Below, piece after piece: positions 46,835 to 55,618 of a stretch of DNA of 64,000 nucleotides (position 1 is the first letter of the stretch; each line of letters opens with the position of its first letter). The DNA comes from Hyphomonas sp. (lineage in GTDB: Bacteria > Pseudomonadota > Alphaproteobacteria > Caulobacterales > Hyphomonadaceae). The stretch is from contig NZ_PNMA01000002.1 of the NCBI RefSeq assembly GCF_013823385.1, positions 1 through 64,000 on the forward strand. The letters run 5' to 3'. The translations under genes and the position numbers were made by a program. The notes under the pieces are model-generated. The model had not been told where the DNA came from. It saw only the letters and a list, made by a program, of their open reading frames with translations, and searched no databases.

Positions 46835-47071
46835 AGGCTTGCCCCGAAATTACTGGAGCGATCTCTATAAGCGGCAATTTTCCGCGAGCAAGCGGCACAT
46901 TGGCCAGTAAATATCACAATGATATTTTATGTCTGCGTTTTTTTAGGATCGCGGTATCTTTGAGAGCGGTTCCGCGCCGTAATATATCTTATTGATATAT
47001 ATTTTTTATCCTCTTCTTCCTTATGAAATGGCGGTAGCAATGTCTCAATGATTTGAATGGTACCCGGCGGC
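46835..47071. promoter_or_regulatory. AT-rich divergent gltD/uppP control region
   Basis: About 237 bases, far more AT-rich than the rest. Two dyads lie here: 46909-46927 (AAATATCA-CAA-TGATATTT, perfect) and 46982-47000 (ATATATC/GATATAT around TTATT). A sigma-70-like promoter towards uppP is TTGAGA at 46960-46965 and TATATC at 46983-46988 with a 17-base spacer; the second dyad overlaps its -10. The dyads are plausible operators for a nitrogen, metal or oxygen regulator; none can be named. Confidence 0.6.
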
Positions 47072-47929
47072 ATGTCGTTTCTTCAGCTCTTCCTGATCGC
47101 GGTCGTCCAGGGCCTAACCGAATGGCTGCCGATTTCCTCCTCGGCGCATGTCCTGCTGGCGTCCGATTTCATGGGGCTGGTGGGCCGGGATGAATTGCTG
47201 ATCAATGCCGCGTCAAATGCCGGCACCCTGATCGCCATGCTGCTCTATTTCCGTAAGGATGTCGGCGCCGCCATCCTGGGCGGGTTCGAGCTTGTGGGCG
47301 CCCCGGTTACCAAACGGCCCCTGTCGGCGGGCGGGCGCCTTGCCTTGTGCATCATTATCGCCACCCCGTTCGCCCTTGTCGGTGCCGTGATCTATGAGAG
47401 CATTGCCCCGGAATCCCTCTGGACGGCCCTGCGCAGCGTTTATGCTGTTGCCGCCTCTACCATCTTTTTCGGCGCGCTCCTCTGGTGGGCTGATGCGCGC
47501 GGCGGGCAGTCCCGCTCGGAAGGCGACATGACCCTTCGGGACGCGTTCCTGATTGGCGCCAGCCAGCTCATTGCCGTCATCATCCCCGGCACCAGCCGCT
47601 CGGGCATCACCATGACCACGGCCCGTGCACTTGGATATGAGCGTGTCGAGGCCGCCCGCTTTGCCATGCTGATCGGGGCGCCGATCCTTGCCGCCGTCAG
47701 CCTCTACGGGCTTATGGGACTTGCCAGCGCGCCGCCCGGCGGCGAGGGCGCCACGATTACCGACGGCCTGATCGTTGCGGCCATCGCCTTTGTCTCGGGC
47801 TATGCATCCATCGGCCTGCTCATGACGCTGGTCCGCAAGATGAGCTTCATGCCCTTTGTGCTCTATCGCTTTGCACTGGGGATCGCGCTGTTGGCCACCT
47901 CCCCTATCGTAGCTGGAGCAATCGGCTAA
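47072..47929 (+). CDS. uppP: Undecaprenyl-diphosphatase
   Basis: A 285-residue integral membrane phosphatase recycling the lipid carrier for cell-wall synthesis and giving bacitracin tolerance. It carries GLTEWLPISSSAH near residue 13, the catalytic PGTSRSGITMTTA near 173-185, and seven to eight membrane helices. The frame also opens at an ATG at 47057; MSFLQLFL gives the family-like start, but neither ATG has a strong binding site. Confidence 0.93.
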   Translation: MSFLQLFLIAVVQGLTEWLPISSSAHVLLASDFMGLVGRDELLINAASNAGTLIAMLLYFRKDVGAAILGGFELVGAPVTKRPLSAGGRLALCIIIATPFALVGAVIYESIAPESLWTALRSVYAVAASTIFFGALLWWADARGGQSRSEGDMTLRDAFLIGASQLIAVIIPGTSRSGITMTTARALGYERVEAARFAMLIGAPILAAVSLYGLMGLASAPPGGEGATITDGLIVAAIAFVSGYASIGLLMTLVRKMSFMPFVLYRFALGIALLATSPIVAGAIG

Positions 47930-47932
47930 GCC

Positions 47933-48922
47933 TCAGGCTTCTCGCGCCTTGTGGAACTCGCCATAGGGGCGGAAGCGCCACAGGTAAGACGGCACAATCG
48001 CTTCGACCGATTCCAGCTGCGTGACGCCGAGATCGCTGATGCCCAGCGCCCCTTCAGCCACAACATTGTCTTTCGTCAGCAGCTCGACCTGTGAGCCGGT
48101 CAACGGCGGATCACCGAAGAAACCCCAGGAAAATGGCGGCACGAACCGCCAAACTGCGCCCGTGATGTACGCAAGGGGGCGCACCACAAAGAAAGGCAGG
48201 GGAATCTTGAAGCGCGGCCGGTCCACCGTCTTCAGAATGATGTCGTAAAGCTCGTTAAAGCTGTAGCTTCGCGGGCCGCCGAGTTCGAAGGTCTTGCCCG
48301 CTGCATCTTCCCGCTCCACCGCTTCTGCAATTGCGGTGGCCACATCCCCGGCATAAACCGGCTGGAACTTCGTCTTGCCCCCGCCGATCGCCGGCATCAG
48401 CGGCGCAAACCGCGCCATATTGGCAAAGCGGTTGAAGAACTTGTCTTCCGGGCCGAACACGATGGAAGGCCGCAGGATTACGGCCGAGGGAATAGCCTCG
48501 CGCACCGCCTCTTCGGCCGCCGCCTTGCTGCGGCCATAGGGCGAGCGCGAACCGGCATCGGCGCCGATGGCTGAGACCTGCACGAAGCGGGCAATGCCTT
48601 TTTCCCTGGCGACTTCGGCCAGCAGCCCGGCGCCATCAGCCTGTTCGCCCTGGAAGGTCTGGCGGGCGTGTTCAAACAGGATACCGACGAGGTTTACCAC
48701 CGCATCTGCGCCATCCAGCGCGCGCTCAAGCGAGGCCCGGTCGCGGATATTGGCCTGAACCACATCGACCCAGCCTGGAGGGCCGGCAAGGCGTACATCA
48801 ATCGCAGTATGCACCCGGCGGCAGGCAACGCGGACACGCCACCCCTTCTCTACCAGCACACGCGCGGCATACCGCCCAATGAAGCCCGAGCCGCCAACCA
48901 GAGTCACCAAGCCTTTGCTCAT
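47933..48922 (-). CDS. NDUFA9-like NAD(P)-binding protein
   Basis: A 329-residue atypical SDR. The N-terminus TLVGGSGFIGRYAARVLVEKG binds the dinucleotide, with VQANIRDRASLERALDGADAVVNLVGI, then a Tyr/Lys pair in SPYGRSKAAAEEA, and ILRPSIVFGPEDKFFNRFA. This pattern is shared with the complex I accessory subunit NDUFA9 and related alphaproteobacterial proteins, possibly linked to quinone or complex I function. It sits tail-to-tail with uppP with three bases between. Confidence 0.85.
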   Translation of the reverse strand: MSKGLVTLVGGSGFIGRYAARVLVEKGWRVRVACRRVHTAIDVRLAGPPGWVDVVQANIRDRASLERALDGADAVVNLVGILFEHARQTFQGEQADGAGLLAEVAREKGIARFVQVSAIGADAGSRSPYGRSKAAAEEAVREAIPSAVILRPSIVFGPEDKFFNRFANMARFAPLMPAIGGGKTKFQPVYAGDVATAIAEAVEREDAAGKTFELGGPRSYSFNELYDIILKTVDRPRFKIPLPFFVVRPLAYITGAVWRFVPPFSWGFFGDPPLTGSQVELLTKDNVVAEGALGISDLGVTQLESVEAIVPSYLWRFRPYGEFHKAREA

Positions 48923-49099
48923 TGTCCTGTCTTCCTGTTTGGGCGCGGATGCCGCCCCGATTCAGCTGTTCTTCGCGCCTTTCACCATTTTGCGGCGCCG
49001 ATGTCCATGCGTCCATGACGCCCGCTGCGTTCCTGGAGCGCAGGCATCCAACCCACTATACAGCGTCCGCTTTCGATCCGGTGTAGAAAGGCGCGCGCT

Positions 49100-49723
49100 T
49101 CAGCCTTTCATCAGGCCGGAGGCCTTGAGCAGCTTGCCCGCGCGCAGAACCCGGTCGAGCTTGTGTTCGCTGGACCGGTCGCCCTTGTTGGAATCCGGGT
49201 GGAACCGGCGCACATATTCGGCATAGCGCGCGCGGATCTGCGCCGGCGTCGCGTCTGTTTCCAGATCGAGTTCCCTGAGCGCGCGGATCTGCAGGCTTGA
49301 GCGGTGCGTATGCAACCGCTCTTCACCCGCCGGGGTATCGTCCATGTCGAAGAAACTGCGGCCCGCCCAGCGGCGCGGATCATGCGGATCGGTTGCCTTG
49401 CGCCCTCCCAGCGGCCCGGCGCCCATGCGCCAGGTGCGCTTGTGCCCATACTGCTCGGCGCGCAGGAAAGCGGCTGCCTCAGCCTCCGTCATACCTTCAA
49501 AGAAATTGAAGCTGCGATTGTAGGCCGCTGCATGGGCCTCGCAGAACCAGTGGCGCCCCCTGCCGCCCGGACGCGGCGCCGGATGGGAACCTTCCAGGTC
49601 GCAGCCGGGCTCCTCGCACACGCGCGTACGCTTGGCCCGTGCGCGCGACGTCTCGTCGGCGGGCGGCTTCACGCGTATATCCGTGAACTTCACTCGGTAT
49701 CTGAACGGTTCGCCGTCTGACAT
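49100..49723 (-). CDS. J-domain protein
   Basis: A 207-residue DnaJ-class co-chaperone. The C-terminal J domain has the diagnostic HPD in RRFHPDSNKGD with LRELDLETDATPAQIRARYAEY before it. The N-terminal part (VCEEPGCDLEGSHPAPRPGG, then FCEAHAAAYN) holds a pair of CxxxxC-type cysteines and a histidine that may bind zinc. The start at 49723 is followed by the conserved MSDGEPFRYRVKF; upstream codons are read-through into the divergent bolA gene. Divergent from bolA by 31 bases. Confidence 0.9.
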   Translation of the reverse strand: MSDGEPFRYRVKFTDIRVKPPADETSRARAKRTRVCEEPGCDLEGSHPAPRPGGRGRHWFCEAHAAAYNRSFNFFEGMTEAEAAAFLRAEQYGHKRTWRMGAGPLGGRKATDPHDPRRWAGRSFFDMDDTPAGEERLHTHRSSLQIRALRELDLETDATPAQIRARYAEYVRRFHPDSNKGDRSSEHKLDRVLRAGKLLKASGLMKG

Positions 49724-49754
49724 GGGGCCACATAATAGGGAGCGCCGGTTAAAC

Positions 49755-50036
49755 ATGCCACAACCAAACGACAGACAAACGCGGATTGAGGCAGCGCTCA
49801 ACGCTGCCTTCGAGCCTGTCTCGCTGAGCGTGACTGACGACAGCCACAAGCATGCAGGCCATGCCGGCGCCGCACCGGGCGGAGAGACGCATTACTCTGT
49901 TGAAATTGTTGCCGAGGCTTTTGCCGGCCTCTCCCGTGTGCAGGTTCAGCGCGCCGTGATGATGGTGCTACAACAGGAGTTCGATACCGGCCTGCATGCC
50001 CTCGCCCTGAAGGCACGCGCGCCCGAGGCGAGTTAG
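49755..50036 (+). CDS. bolA: BolA-family protein
   Basis: A 93-residue BolA protein with the SHKHAGHAG block followed by THYSVEIVAEAFAGLSRVQVQR and a helical end. BolA proteins pair with monothiol glutaredoxins in iron-sulfur cluster and stress biology. The start at 49755 gives the family length; the open frame continues upstream into the intergenic space. The divergent arrangement with the J-domain gene is common in alphaproteobacteria. Confidence 0.92.
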   Translation: MPQPNDRQTRIEAALNAAFEPVSLSVTDDSHKHAGHAGAAPGGETHYSVEIVAEAFAGLSRVQVQRAVMMVLQQEFDTGLHALALKARAPEAS

Positions 50037-50044
50037 CCGATCCT

Positions 50045-51319
50045 TCAGTCTACCTCGATCTCCGCCACCGCGCGCGAGACATTGACCCCGGTGACCTGAT
50101 TGCGCTGCCGGCGCAGAACATTGAACCGGTAGCCATGGAACACGAAGCTCTGGCCGGGCTCGGGGATCGTCTGGGCTTCATGGATCACAAGGCCGGCAAC
50201 CGTCACGGCTTCCTCATCGGGAAGATCCCAGCCAGTGGCGCGGTTGAGATCGCGGATCGGCACCCAGCCATCGACATTGACCGAGCCGTCGGGCTGCGGA
50301 CGCACGCCCTGCACCTGCACATCATGCTCATCATGGATGGCGCCCACGATCTCCTCGAGAATGTCTTCCAGCGTGATCAGGCCCTGCAGTTCGCCATACT
50401 CATCGATAACGAGAGCGAAATGCTGGCCGCGCGACAGGAACTGGCTGAGCTGTTCCTGCACCGGCGTCGTCTCCGGGACGAACCAGGGTTTGCGCAGGAT
50501 GGAATCAAGGTCGAGCTTGGAAACGTCCCCGCCGAGCGGCAGCGCCGCGCGCAGCAGGTCCTTGGCATGGAGAATGCCGATGATCTCTTCCTTCTCGCCG
50601 CGATAGAGCGGCAGGCGGGTATGCGGGCTCGACAGCGCCTTCATGATCAACTGGCGCGGCTCAAGGTCTGCGTCCAGCATGTAGATGTTCTTGCGGTGGA
50701 TCATCACGTCTTCGACGGTGAGATCCTTCAGGTCGAGCGCGCCGACGAGGCGGAGATGATCGTCCTTGCCCACGCCGCCTTCGGCCGCATGCAGATCAAT
50801 GGCTCCGCGAATTTCGTCTTCAGCCGAGAGCGGGCTTGCGGCCGCCCCAACGCCGGCAAGACGGAGCACGCCGTTGACGATCATCTGGATGACCCTGATG
50901 ATCCAGGAGGCTGACTTCACGACCAGAGAAATGGGGCGAGCCACGTTCAGCGCCACCGAATCCGGGCGCGTGATGGCATAAGTCTTCGGCATTACTTCGG
51001 AAAAAATCAGCACGAGTATGGTCATCACGGCCGTCGCGACGGCAAGCGCAAGGCCCCCATGCCCGAAGAGCGCGGTGAACATCGAGGTCGCCAGAACCGA
51101 TGCCAGAATATTGACGACATTGTTTCCGAGCAGGATGGCGCCGATGAAATTCTCGCGGTTCGCGAGCAGCTTGTTCACCGTCCGGGCCCGCTTGTCGCCG
51201 TCTTTCTCCAGCGCGTGCATCCGGGCGCGCGAGGCCGCCGTCAGCGCCGTTTCCGATCCAGAGAAGAATGCCGATATCATCAGCAGAATGATGATGGCAA
51301 TGGCATATCCGGCAATCAT
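50045..51319 (-). CDS. HlyC/CorC (CNNM) family membrane protein
   Basis: A 424-residue protein. An N-terminal DUF21 domain has four membrane helices (residues 1-150, with MISAFFSGSETALTAASRARMHAL and LLGNNVVNILASVLAT). Two CBS domains (DVMIHRKNIYMLDADLE, HFALVIDEYGELQGLITLEDILEEIVGAIHDEHD) and a CorC C-terminal domain follow. CNNM proteins move magnesium or cobalt. It is the full-length form, unlike the soluble corC product at 28.9 kb. It lies 18 bases after aroB. Confidence 0.88.
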   Translation of the reverse strand: MIAGYAIAIIILLMISAFFSGSETALTAASRARMHALEKDGDKRARTVNKLLANRENFIGAILLGNNVVNILASVLATSMFTALFGHGGLALAVATAVMTILVLIFSEVMPKTYAITRPDSVALNVARPISLVVKSASWIIRVIQMIVNGVLRLAGVGAAASPLSAEDEIRGAIDLHAAEGGVGKDDHLRLVGALDLKDLTVEDVMIHRKNIYMLDADLEPRQLIMKALSSPHTRLPLYRGEKEEIIGILHAKDLLRAALPLGGDVSKLDLDSILRKPWFVPETTPVQEQLSQFLSRGQHFALVIDEYGELQGLITLEDILEEIVGAIHDEHDVQVQGVRPQPDGSVNVDGWVPIRDLNRATGWDLPDEEAVTVAGLVIHEAQTIPEPGQSFVFHGYRFNVLRRQRNQVTGVNVSRAVAEIEVD

Positions 51320-51337
51320 TGTAAGGCCCAGCTCCTG

Positions 51338-52468
51338 TCAGGTGGATTCGGAGAGTTCGGTGGCGAGAAAGCGTTCAACTGAGGCAAGATCAGCATCCGG
51401 ATGGACATAGGCTGCCCCGATCCCGCGCGCGAGAATCAGCGGGACACGGCCGGCGCGCGCCTTCTTGTCCTGCTGCATCAGCGTGGCGAGGCGGCTTGCC
51501 GTAAAGCGCGCCCGGTCAAACCCTTCCAGCGAAACCGGCAGGCCCGAAGCGCCCAGAACCTCCTTTACGCGCGCAGCGTCCGCAGGCGGTGTAATGCCGC
51601 TCGACGCGCCATAGCGGAAGGCAAGCGCCATGCCGAGCGCGACGGCTTCGCCGTGCAGCAGGTCTTCGCGGTATTCATTTGCCGCTTCGAAGGCATGACC
51701 AAACGTGTGGCCAAGATTGAGCAGCTGGCGCACGCCAGTTTCGGTTTCGTCTTCCACCACGATCGCCGCCTTCGCCGCGCAGGAGCGCGAAACCGCATAG
51801 CGCGCCGCTTCCGGCTTCAGCGCCAGAACCTTCTGGCCATGCTCTGCCAGCCAGTTGAAGAAAGGCGCGTCATTGATCAGGCCGTATTTGACGATCTCGG
51901 CATAGCCCGCTTTCAGTTCCCGCTCCGGCAGGGTGGCGAGCAGGCCCGTATCTGCGATCACGAGGCGCGGCTGATAGAAGGCGCCGATCAGGTTCTTGCC
52001 GCGCGGCGTGTTCACGGCAGTCTTTCCGCCTACGGACGAATCCACCTGCGCTAGCAATGTGGTGGGCACCTGCACGAACCCCATGCCGCGCTTCATCAGG
52101 CTGGCGGCCAGCCCGCCCATGTCTCCGATCACGCCGCCGCCGAAGGCGATCAGCGTATCGCCCCGGTCCGCCCCGCCCGCGAGCAGCCAGTCGAGCACGC
52201 CTTCAAGATTGGAAAAGCTCTTGGTCTTTTCGCCCGGCGGCAGGCTGCACCAGTCGAGCTGTATCCCGGCCGTCTTCACCGCCGCCTCAAGGGCGCCCTT
52301 ATGGTGACGCATCACGGTATCATCCGTCAGCACGAAGGCGCGGGGCCGTTTCAGCATCACGGAGAGCCGGGGCCCAAGTTCGGCCAGCGCGCCATGGCCC
52401 ACCAGAATATCATACGCCCGCGCGCCCAGGTCGACACGCACCGTTTCCAGCGAAGAAGGAGTGTTCAT
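51338..52468 (-). CDS. aroB: 3-dehydroquinate synthase
   Basis: A 376-residue NAD- and metal-dependent enzyme, second step of the shikimate pathway. It has the family motifs [44 protein letters not shown] and the metal-binding [31 protein letters not shown]. It overlaps aroK by four bases (52465-52468), so the two are translationally coupled. Confidence 0.95.
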   Translation of the reverse strand: MNTPSSLETVRVDLGARAYDILVGHGALAELGPRLSVMLKRPRAFVLTDDTVMRHHKGALEAAVKTAGIQLDWCSLPPGEKTKSFSNLEGVLDWLLAGGADRGDTLIAFGGGVIGDMGGLAASLMKRGMGFVQVPTTLLAQVDSSVGGKTAVNTPRGKNLIGAFYQPRLVIADTGLLATLPERELKAGYAEIVKYGLINDAPFFNWLAEHGQKVLALKPEAARYAVSRSCAAKAAIVVEDETETGVRQLLNLGHTFGHAFEAANEYREDLLHGEAVALGMALAFRYGASSGITPPADAARVKEVLGASGLPVSLEGFDRARFTASRLATLMQQDKKARAGRVPLILARGIGAAYVHPDADLASVERFLATELSEST

Positions 52469-53025
52469 TTCGGTTTCCAGGTCTGAAGGGCTTTCAGGAT
52501 CGCATTGACGGTATGCGTATGAGGGCCGTCCTTGGAATGGACGACCAGATCGGCCTGTGAATAGAAGGGCTCGCGTTCCATCACGAGATGGGCGAGATGA
52601 TCTTTGGCATCGGCCCGCTGCAGCAGCGGGCGGGTGTCGCGCTTCTGGACGCGGCGCCAGAGCGTTTCGAGATCGGCATTCAGCCAGACGGTGATCGCCC
52701 GCTCGCGCAGGATGGCGCGGGTGTCGGGATCCAGATAGGCCCCGCCTCCGGTCGCCAGCACGTGCGGGGGCAGGTCCAGCAGGCGGCGGATCACCTGTTT
52801 CTCGCCGCGGCGGAAGTCGGCCTCGCCATGTTTGGCAAAGATGTCTGAAATCGACAGGCCGGCTGCCTTCTCGATTTCATGGTCGCTATCGTAGAAATCC
52901 CGGCCCAGCTTGTCGGCAAGGCGCCGCCCGACAGTGGATTTGCCCGCGCCCATCAGACCGACAAGCGCAATCGTGCGCCCGTGGAAGGGCAGCTGCGTAC
53001 TTGAAGGGTCTGAGTCGGAAGGCAT
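52465..53025 (-). CDS. aroK: Shikimate kinase
   Basis: A 186-residue kinase that phosphorylates shikimate. It has Walker [10 protein letters not shown] (residues 23-31), the shikimate-binding [10 protein letters not shown], and the LID region with RDTRPLLQ. It is first in the aroK-aroB unit, transcribed leftwards from a region shared with a rightward microprotein gene. Confidence 0.95.
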   Translation of the reverse strand: MPSDSDPSSTQLPFHGRTIALVGLMGAGKSTVGRRLADKLGRDFYDSDHEIEKAAGLSISDIFAKHGEADFRRGEKQVIRRLLDLPPHVLATGGGAYLDPDTRAILRERAITVWLNADLETLWRRVQKRDTRPLLQRADAKDHLAHLVMEREPFYSQADLVVHSKDGPHTHTVNAILKALQTWKPK

Positions 53026-53130
53026 CTGTTCGTATTACCCGGCGTTGCGCATATGTCCTAGTGGTGCCACATAGACGGCGCAATCGGCAGGCAGATTCGC
53101 CCTGCCACACTCGTTTTCTGGGCCGGTTTC

Positions 53131-53268
53131 ATGCGCAAATATCTTATCCTGTTCGTTATTCTAGCAGTCGCCATTGCCGGGGGTATGTGGTGGCTAGGTC
53201 AGCGTGCCGTCAAGAACGCGCCGCCAGAAGGCGAAATCCGCATACCTGTTGAAGGCGCCCTCGAATAG
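53131..53268 (+). CDS. 45-residue single-pass membrane microprotein
   Basis: A 45-residue protein with an N-terminal basic start (MRKY), one strong hydrophobic helix (residues 5-20) and a small periplasmic-looking tail ending EGEIRIPVEGALE. It lies between the divergent aroK and the xerD gene. The binding site is weak. Codon use is normal for this genome, including GC at third positions. No function can be given. Confidence 0.55.
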   Translation: MRKYLILFVILAVAIAGGMWWLGQRAVKNAPPEGEIRIPVEGALE

Positions 53269-53309
53269 GCTGAAACGCCCCCTTAACCGCGTTTCCCTAG
53301 CGTTGGCGG

Positions 53310-54239
53310 ATGGATGACCGTTCGCGTATTGGCGCTTTTCTCGAAATGATGTCGGCCGAGCGGGGCGCAAGCCCCAACACGCTCGATGCCTATGGCCGTG
53401 ACCTGCTGGACGCGTCCGAATTCTGCGGCCTGCGCCTCGTCACCGCCTCCTCGGCAGACCTGTCGAACTGGCTGGCAGACCTCGCCGCGCGCGGGATGGC
53501 GCCCTCCACGCAGGCCCGGAAACTGTCGGCTGTGCGCCGGTTTTTCCGCTTTCTCTTCCAGGAAGGCGACCGGAAGGACGACCCCACCGCCCGCCTCGAC
53601 GGCCCCTCCCCCGAACGGGAAGTGCCCGATGTGCTCTCCCGCGAGGAGGTTACCCGGCTGATCGCCGCCTGCGAACCGGATAAACGCCTCAAATGCCTGG
53701 TCGAACTGCTCTATGGCGCGGGCCTGCGCGCTTCCGAACTCGTGACGCTGCGGGTGGGAAACCTGCCCCGCCGCAAGGCCGGCCAATGGATGAGCGCGGA
53801 TATCATCATCCGCGGCAAGGGCGGCAAGGACCGGCTGTGCCCGCTGGGCCGCGCCGCCCTCATCGCGCTGGCCGAATGGCTGGATGTGCGTGAGGCAAGC
53901 CTGCCGGATAACCCCCTGCTGCGCAGCAAGGCGGAGGGTTTCGTCTTTCCCTCGCGCGGCAAGGAAGGCCATCTCACCCGCCGCCGCCTGGGGCAGATGC
54001 TGGAAGAACTCGCCACAAAAGCAGGAATAAGGTCAGAGCGGGTCTACCCCCACGCCCTGCGCCATGCGTACGCGACCCATCTGCTGCAGGGCGGGGCGGA
54101 CCTCCGGGTTGTGCAGACCCTTCTCGGTCACGCCGACATCTCCACGACGCAGATCTATACCCACGTCCTGACCGATGAACTCGCCGAACTGCTGGAAACC
54201 GCTCACCCCATGGCAGTGGCAGGCCGCAGCCGCCGGTAA
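53310..54239 (+). CDS. xerD: Tyrosine site-specific recombinase XerD
   Basis: A 309-residue tyrosine recombinase that, with XerC, resolves chromosome dimers at dif. The N-terminal SAM-like domain (residues 1-95) binds the core site. The catalytic residues are seen: Arg in GAGLRASEL, Lys in RGKGGKDR, His/Arg in HALRHAYATHL, His in LLGHADISTTQIY and Tyr in TQIYTHV. Its place next to aroK is usual in alphaproteobacteria; it is a housekeeping enzyme and not a sign of a mobile element. Confidence 0.93.
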   Translation: MDDRSRIGAFLEMMSAERGASPNTLDAYGRDLLDASEFCGLRLVTASSADLSNWLADLAARGMAPSTQARKLSAVRRFFRFLFQEGDRKDDPTARLDGPSPEREVPDVLSREEVTRLIAACEPDKRLKCLVELLYGAGLRASELVTLRVGNLPRRKAGQWMSADIIIRGKGGKDRLCPLGRAALIALAEWLDVREASLPDNPLLRSKAEGFVFPSRGKEGHLTRRRLGQMLEELATKAGIRSERVYPHALRHAYATHLLQGGADLRVVQTLLGHADISTTQIYTHVLTDELAELLETAHPMAVAGRSRR

Positions 54240-54242
54240 GCG

Positions 54243-54413
54243 TCAGGCGATCGCCGAGCCGCGCGTATTGACCCAGAAGGCGTGAATCACGCCGGGCAGC
54301 CAGCCGATCAGCGTCAGCAGCACGTTCAGCAGGAATTGCAGGCCAAGGCCTTCCTTGAGCAGAACCGCAACCGGCGGCAGGAAAATCGTCAGCAGGATCA
54401 TCAACAGCGACAT
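54243..54413 (-). CDS. YqaE/Pmp3-family membrane protein
   Basis: A 56-residue protein of two membrane helices (MSLLMILLTIFLPPVAVLL and FLLNVLLTLIGWLPGVIHAFWV), the diagnostic form of Pmp3 proteins tied to membrane potential and salt stress. The start at 54413 has GGAAAGG upstream. It lies convergent to xerD with a 3-base gap. Confidence 0.88.
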   Translation of the reverse strand: MSLLMILLTIFLPPVAVLLKEGLGLQFLLNVLLTLIGWLPGVIHAFWVNTRGSAIA

Positions 54414-54538
54414 GGGAATACCTTTCCGTGTGGTGTGATGACCCAACGCGCCAGACTGCCGGGCGTTCCGTCACACCCGGCCGGTTTGACGCGGTGCAGC
54501 ACCGCCCTTAATCCTTGCCCGGCAAGAGGGAGCCCCAG

Positions 54539-55594
54539 ATGAGCCAGAAAACGCCGCGCAATTTCTTCAAGCCGCTCGCCATCGGCGCCCCGGAGCCTTA
54601 CCGCGACCTGCCGGTGAAACTCGAGCGGATGATCCATTTCGTCCCGCCGCATCTGGACAAGGTGCGTGCCAAGGTGCCCGAAATGGCGCCGACCGTGGAC
54701 GTGATGCTGGCAAATCTGGAAGACGCGATCCCGGCCGATGCCAAGGACGCGGCCCGCGCCGGGGCCATCGAGATGGCCAACATGTATGACTGGCAGGGCA
54801 AGGGCACCGGCTTCTGGAGCCGCGTGAACTGTCTCAATTCCCCCTGGTTCCAGGAGGATGTGTCCGAGCTTGTCCTGAAGGCCGGCCACCAGCTGGACGT
54901 GATCATGCTTCCCAAGGTCGAAGGCCCATGGGACATCCATTTTGCTGACCAGTATGTGGCGCAACTAGAGGCCAAGGCGGGACTGAAACGCCCCATCCTC
55001 TTCCATGCCATCCTTGAAACCGCCGAAGGCGTCGCCCGCGTCGAGGAGATCGCCCTCGCCTCTCCCCGGATGCAGGGCATCAGCCTTGGCCCGGCAGACC
55101 TTGCCGCCAGCCGCAAGATGAAGACCACCCGCGTCGGCGGCGGGCACCCCTTCTACCGCGTGATCGAGGACCCCAAAGCAGACGGCACCCCCCGGATGAG
55201 CGCCCAGCAGGACCCCTGGCACTACACCCTCGCCCGCCTCGTAGACGCCTGCCGCATGGCCGGAATCAACGCCTTCTACGGCCCCTTCGGCGATATTGCC
55301 GACCTTGATGCCTGCGAGCAGCAGTTCCGCAACGCCTTCCTGCTCGGTTGCGCGGGCACCTGGAGCCTGCACCCCAACCAGATCGCGATCGCCAAGCGCG
55401 TCTTCAGCCCCGATCCGGATGAGGTGAAATTCGCCCGCAAGATCCTCGCCGCCATGCCTGATGGCACCGGCGTTGCCATGATCGACGGCAAGATGCAGGA
55501 TGACGCCACCTGGAAACAGGCCAAGGTGATCTCCGATCTGGCCGATCTGGTGGCCGCGAAAGACCCCGACCTTGCCGCCGCCTATGCGGGCTGA
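54539..55594 (+). CDS. mcl: Malyl-CoA/beta-methylmalyl-CoA lyase (Chloroflexus type)
   Basis: A 351-residue enzyme of the HpcH/HpaI-citrate-lyase-beta family. Its sequence ([75 protein letters not shown]) matches the Chloroflexus malyl-CoA lyase type more than the Rhodobacter Mcl1 N-terminus. It cleaves beta-methylmalyl-CoA to glyoxylate and propionyl-CoA, and malyl-CoA to glyoxylate and acetyl-CoA, in the ethylmalonyl-CoA pathway. The start has GAGGGAG upstream. Its last 132 bases are repeated at 56873-57004 around an inserted gene. Confidence 0.88.
   Translation: MSQKTPRNFFKPLAIGAPEPYRDLPVKLERMIHFVPPHLDKVRAKVPEMAPTVDVMLANLEDAIPADAKDAARAGAIEMANMYDWQGKGTGFWSRVNCLNSPWFQEDVSELVLKAGHQLDVIMLPKVEGPWDIHFADQYVAQLEAKAGLKRPILFHAILETAEGVARVEEIALASPRMQGISLGPADLAASRKMKTTRVGGGHPFYRVIEDPKADGTPRMSAQQDPWHYTLARLVDACRMAGINAFYGPFGDIADLDACEQQFRNAFLLGCAGTWSLHPNQIAIAKRVFSPDPDEVKFARKILAAMPDGTGVAMIDGKMQDDATWKQAKVISDLADLVAAKDPDLAAAYAG
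55463..55594 (+). repeat. 132-bp direct repeat, left copy (mcl 3' end)
   Basis: The final 132 bases of mcl including the stop. It is identical to 56873-57004 except at 55501 (T here, C in the right copy), a synonymous change in an Asp codon. Confidence 0.95.
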
Positions 55595-55618
55595 CTAGGA
55601 AGACGAGATCAAGCCGAC

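Noticed and set aside
53310-54239. Tyrosine recombinase as sign of an integrated element
   Set aside because: The sequence and its aroK neighbourhood fit chromosomal XerD; it has no attachment repeats around it and is not close to the mcl insert.
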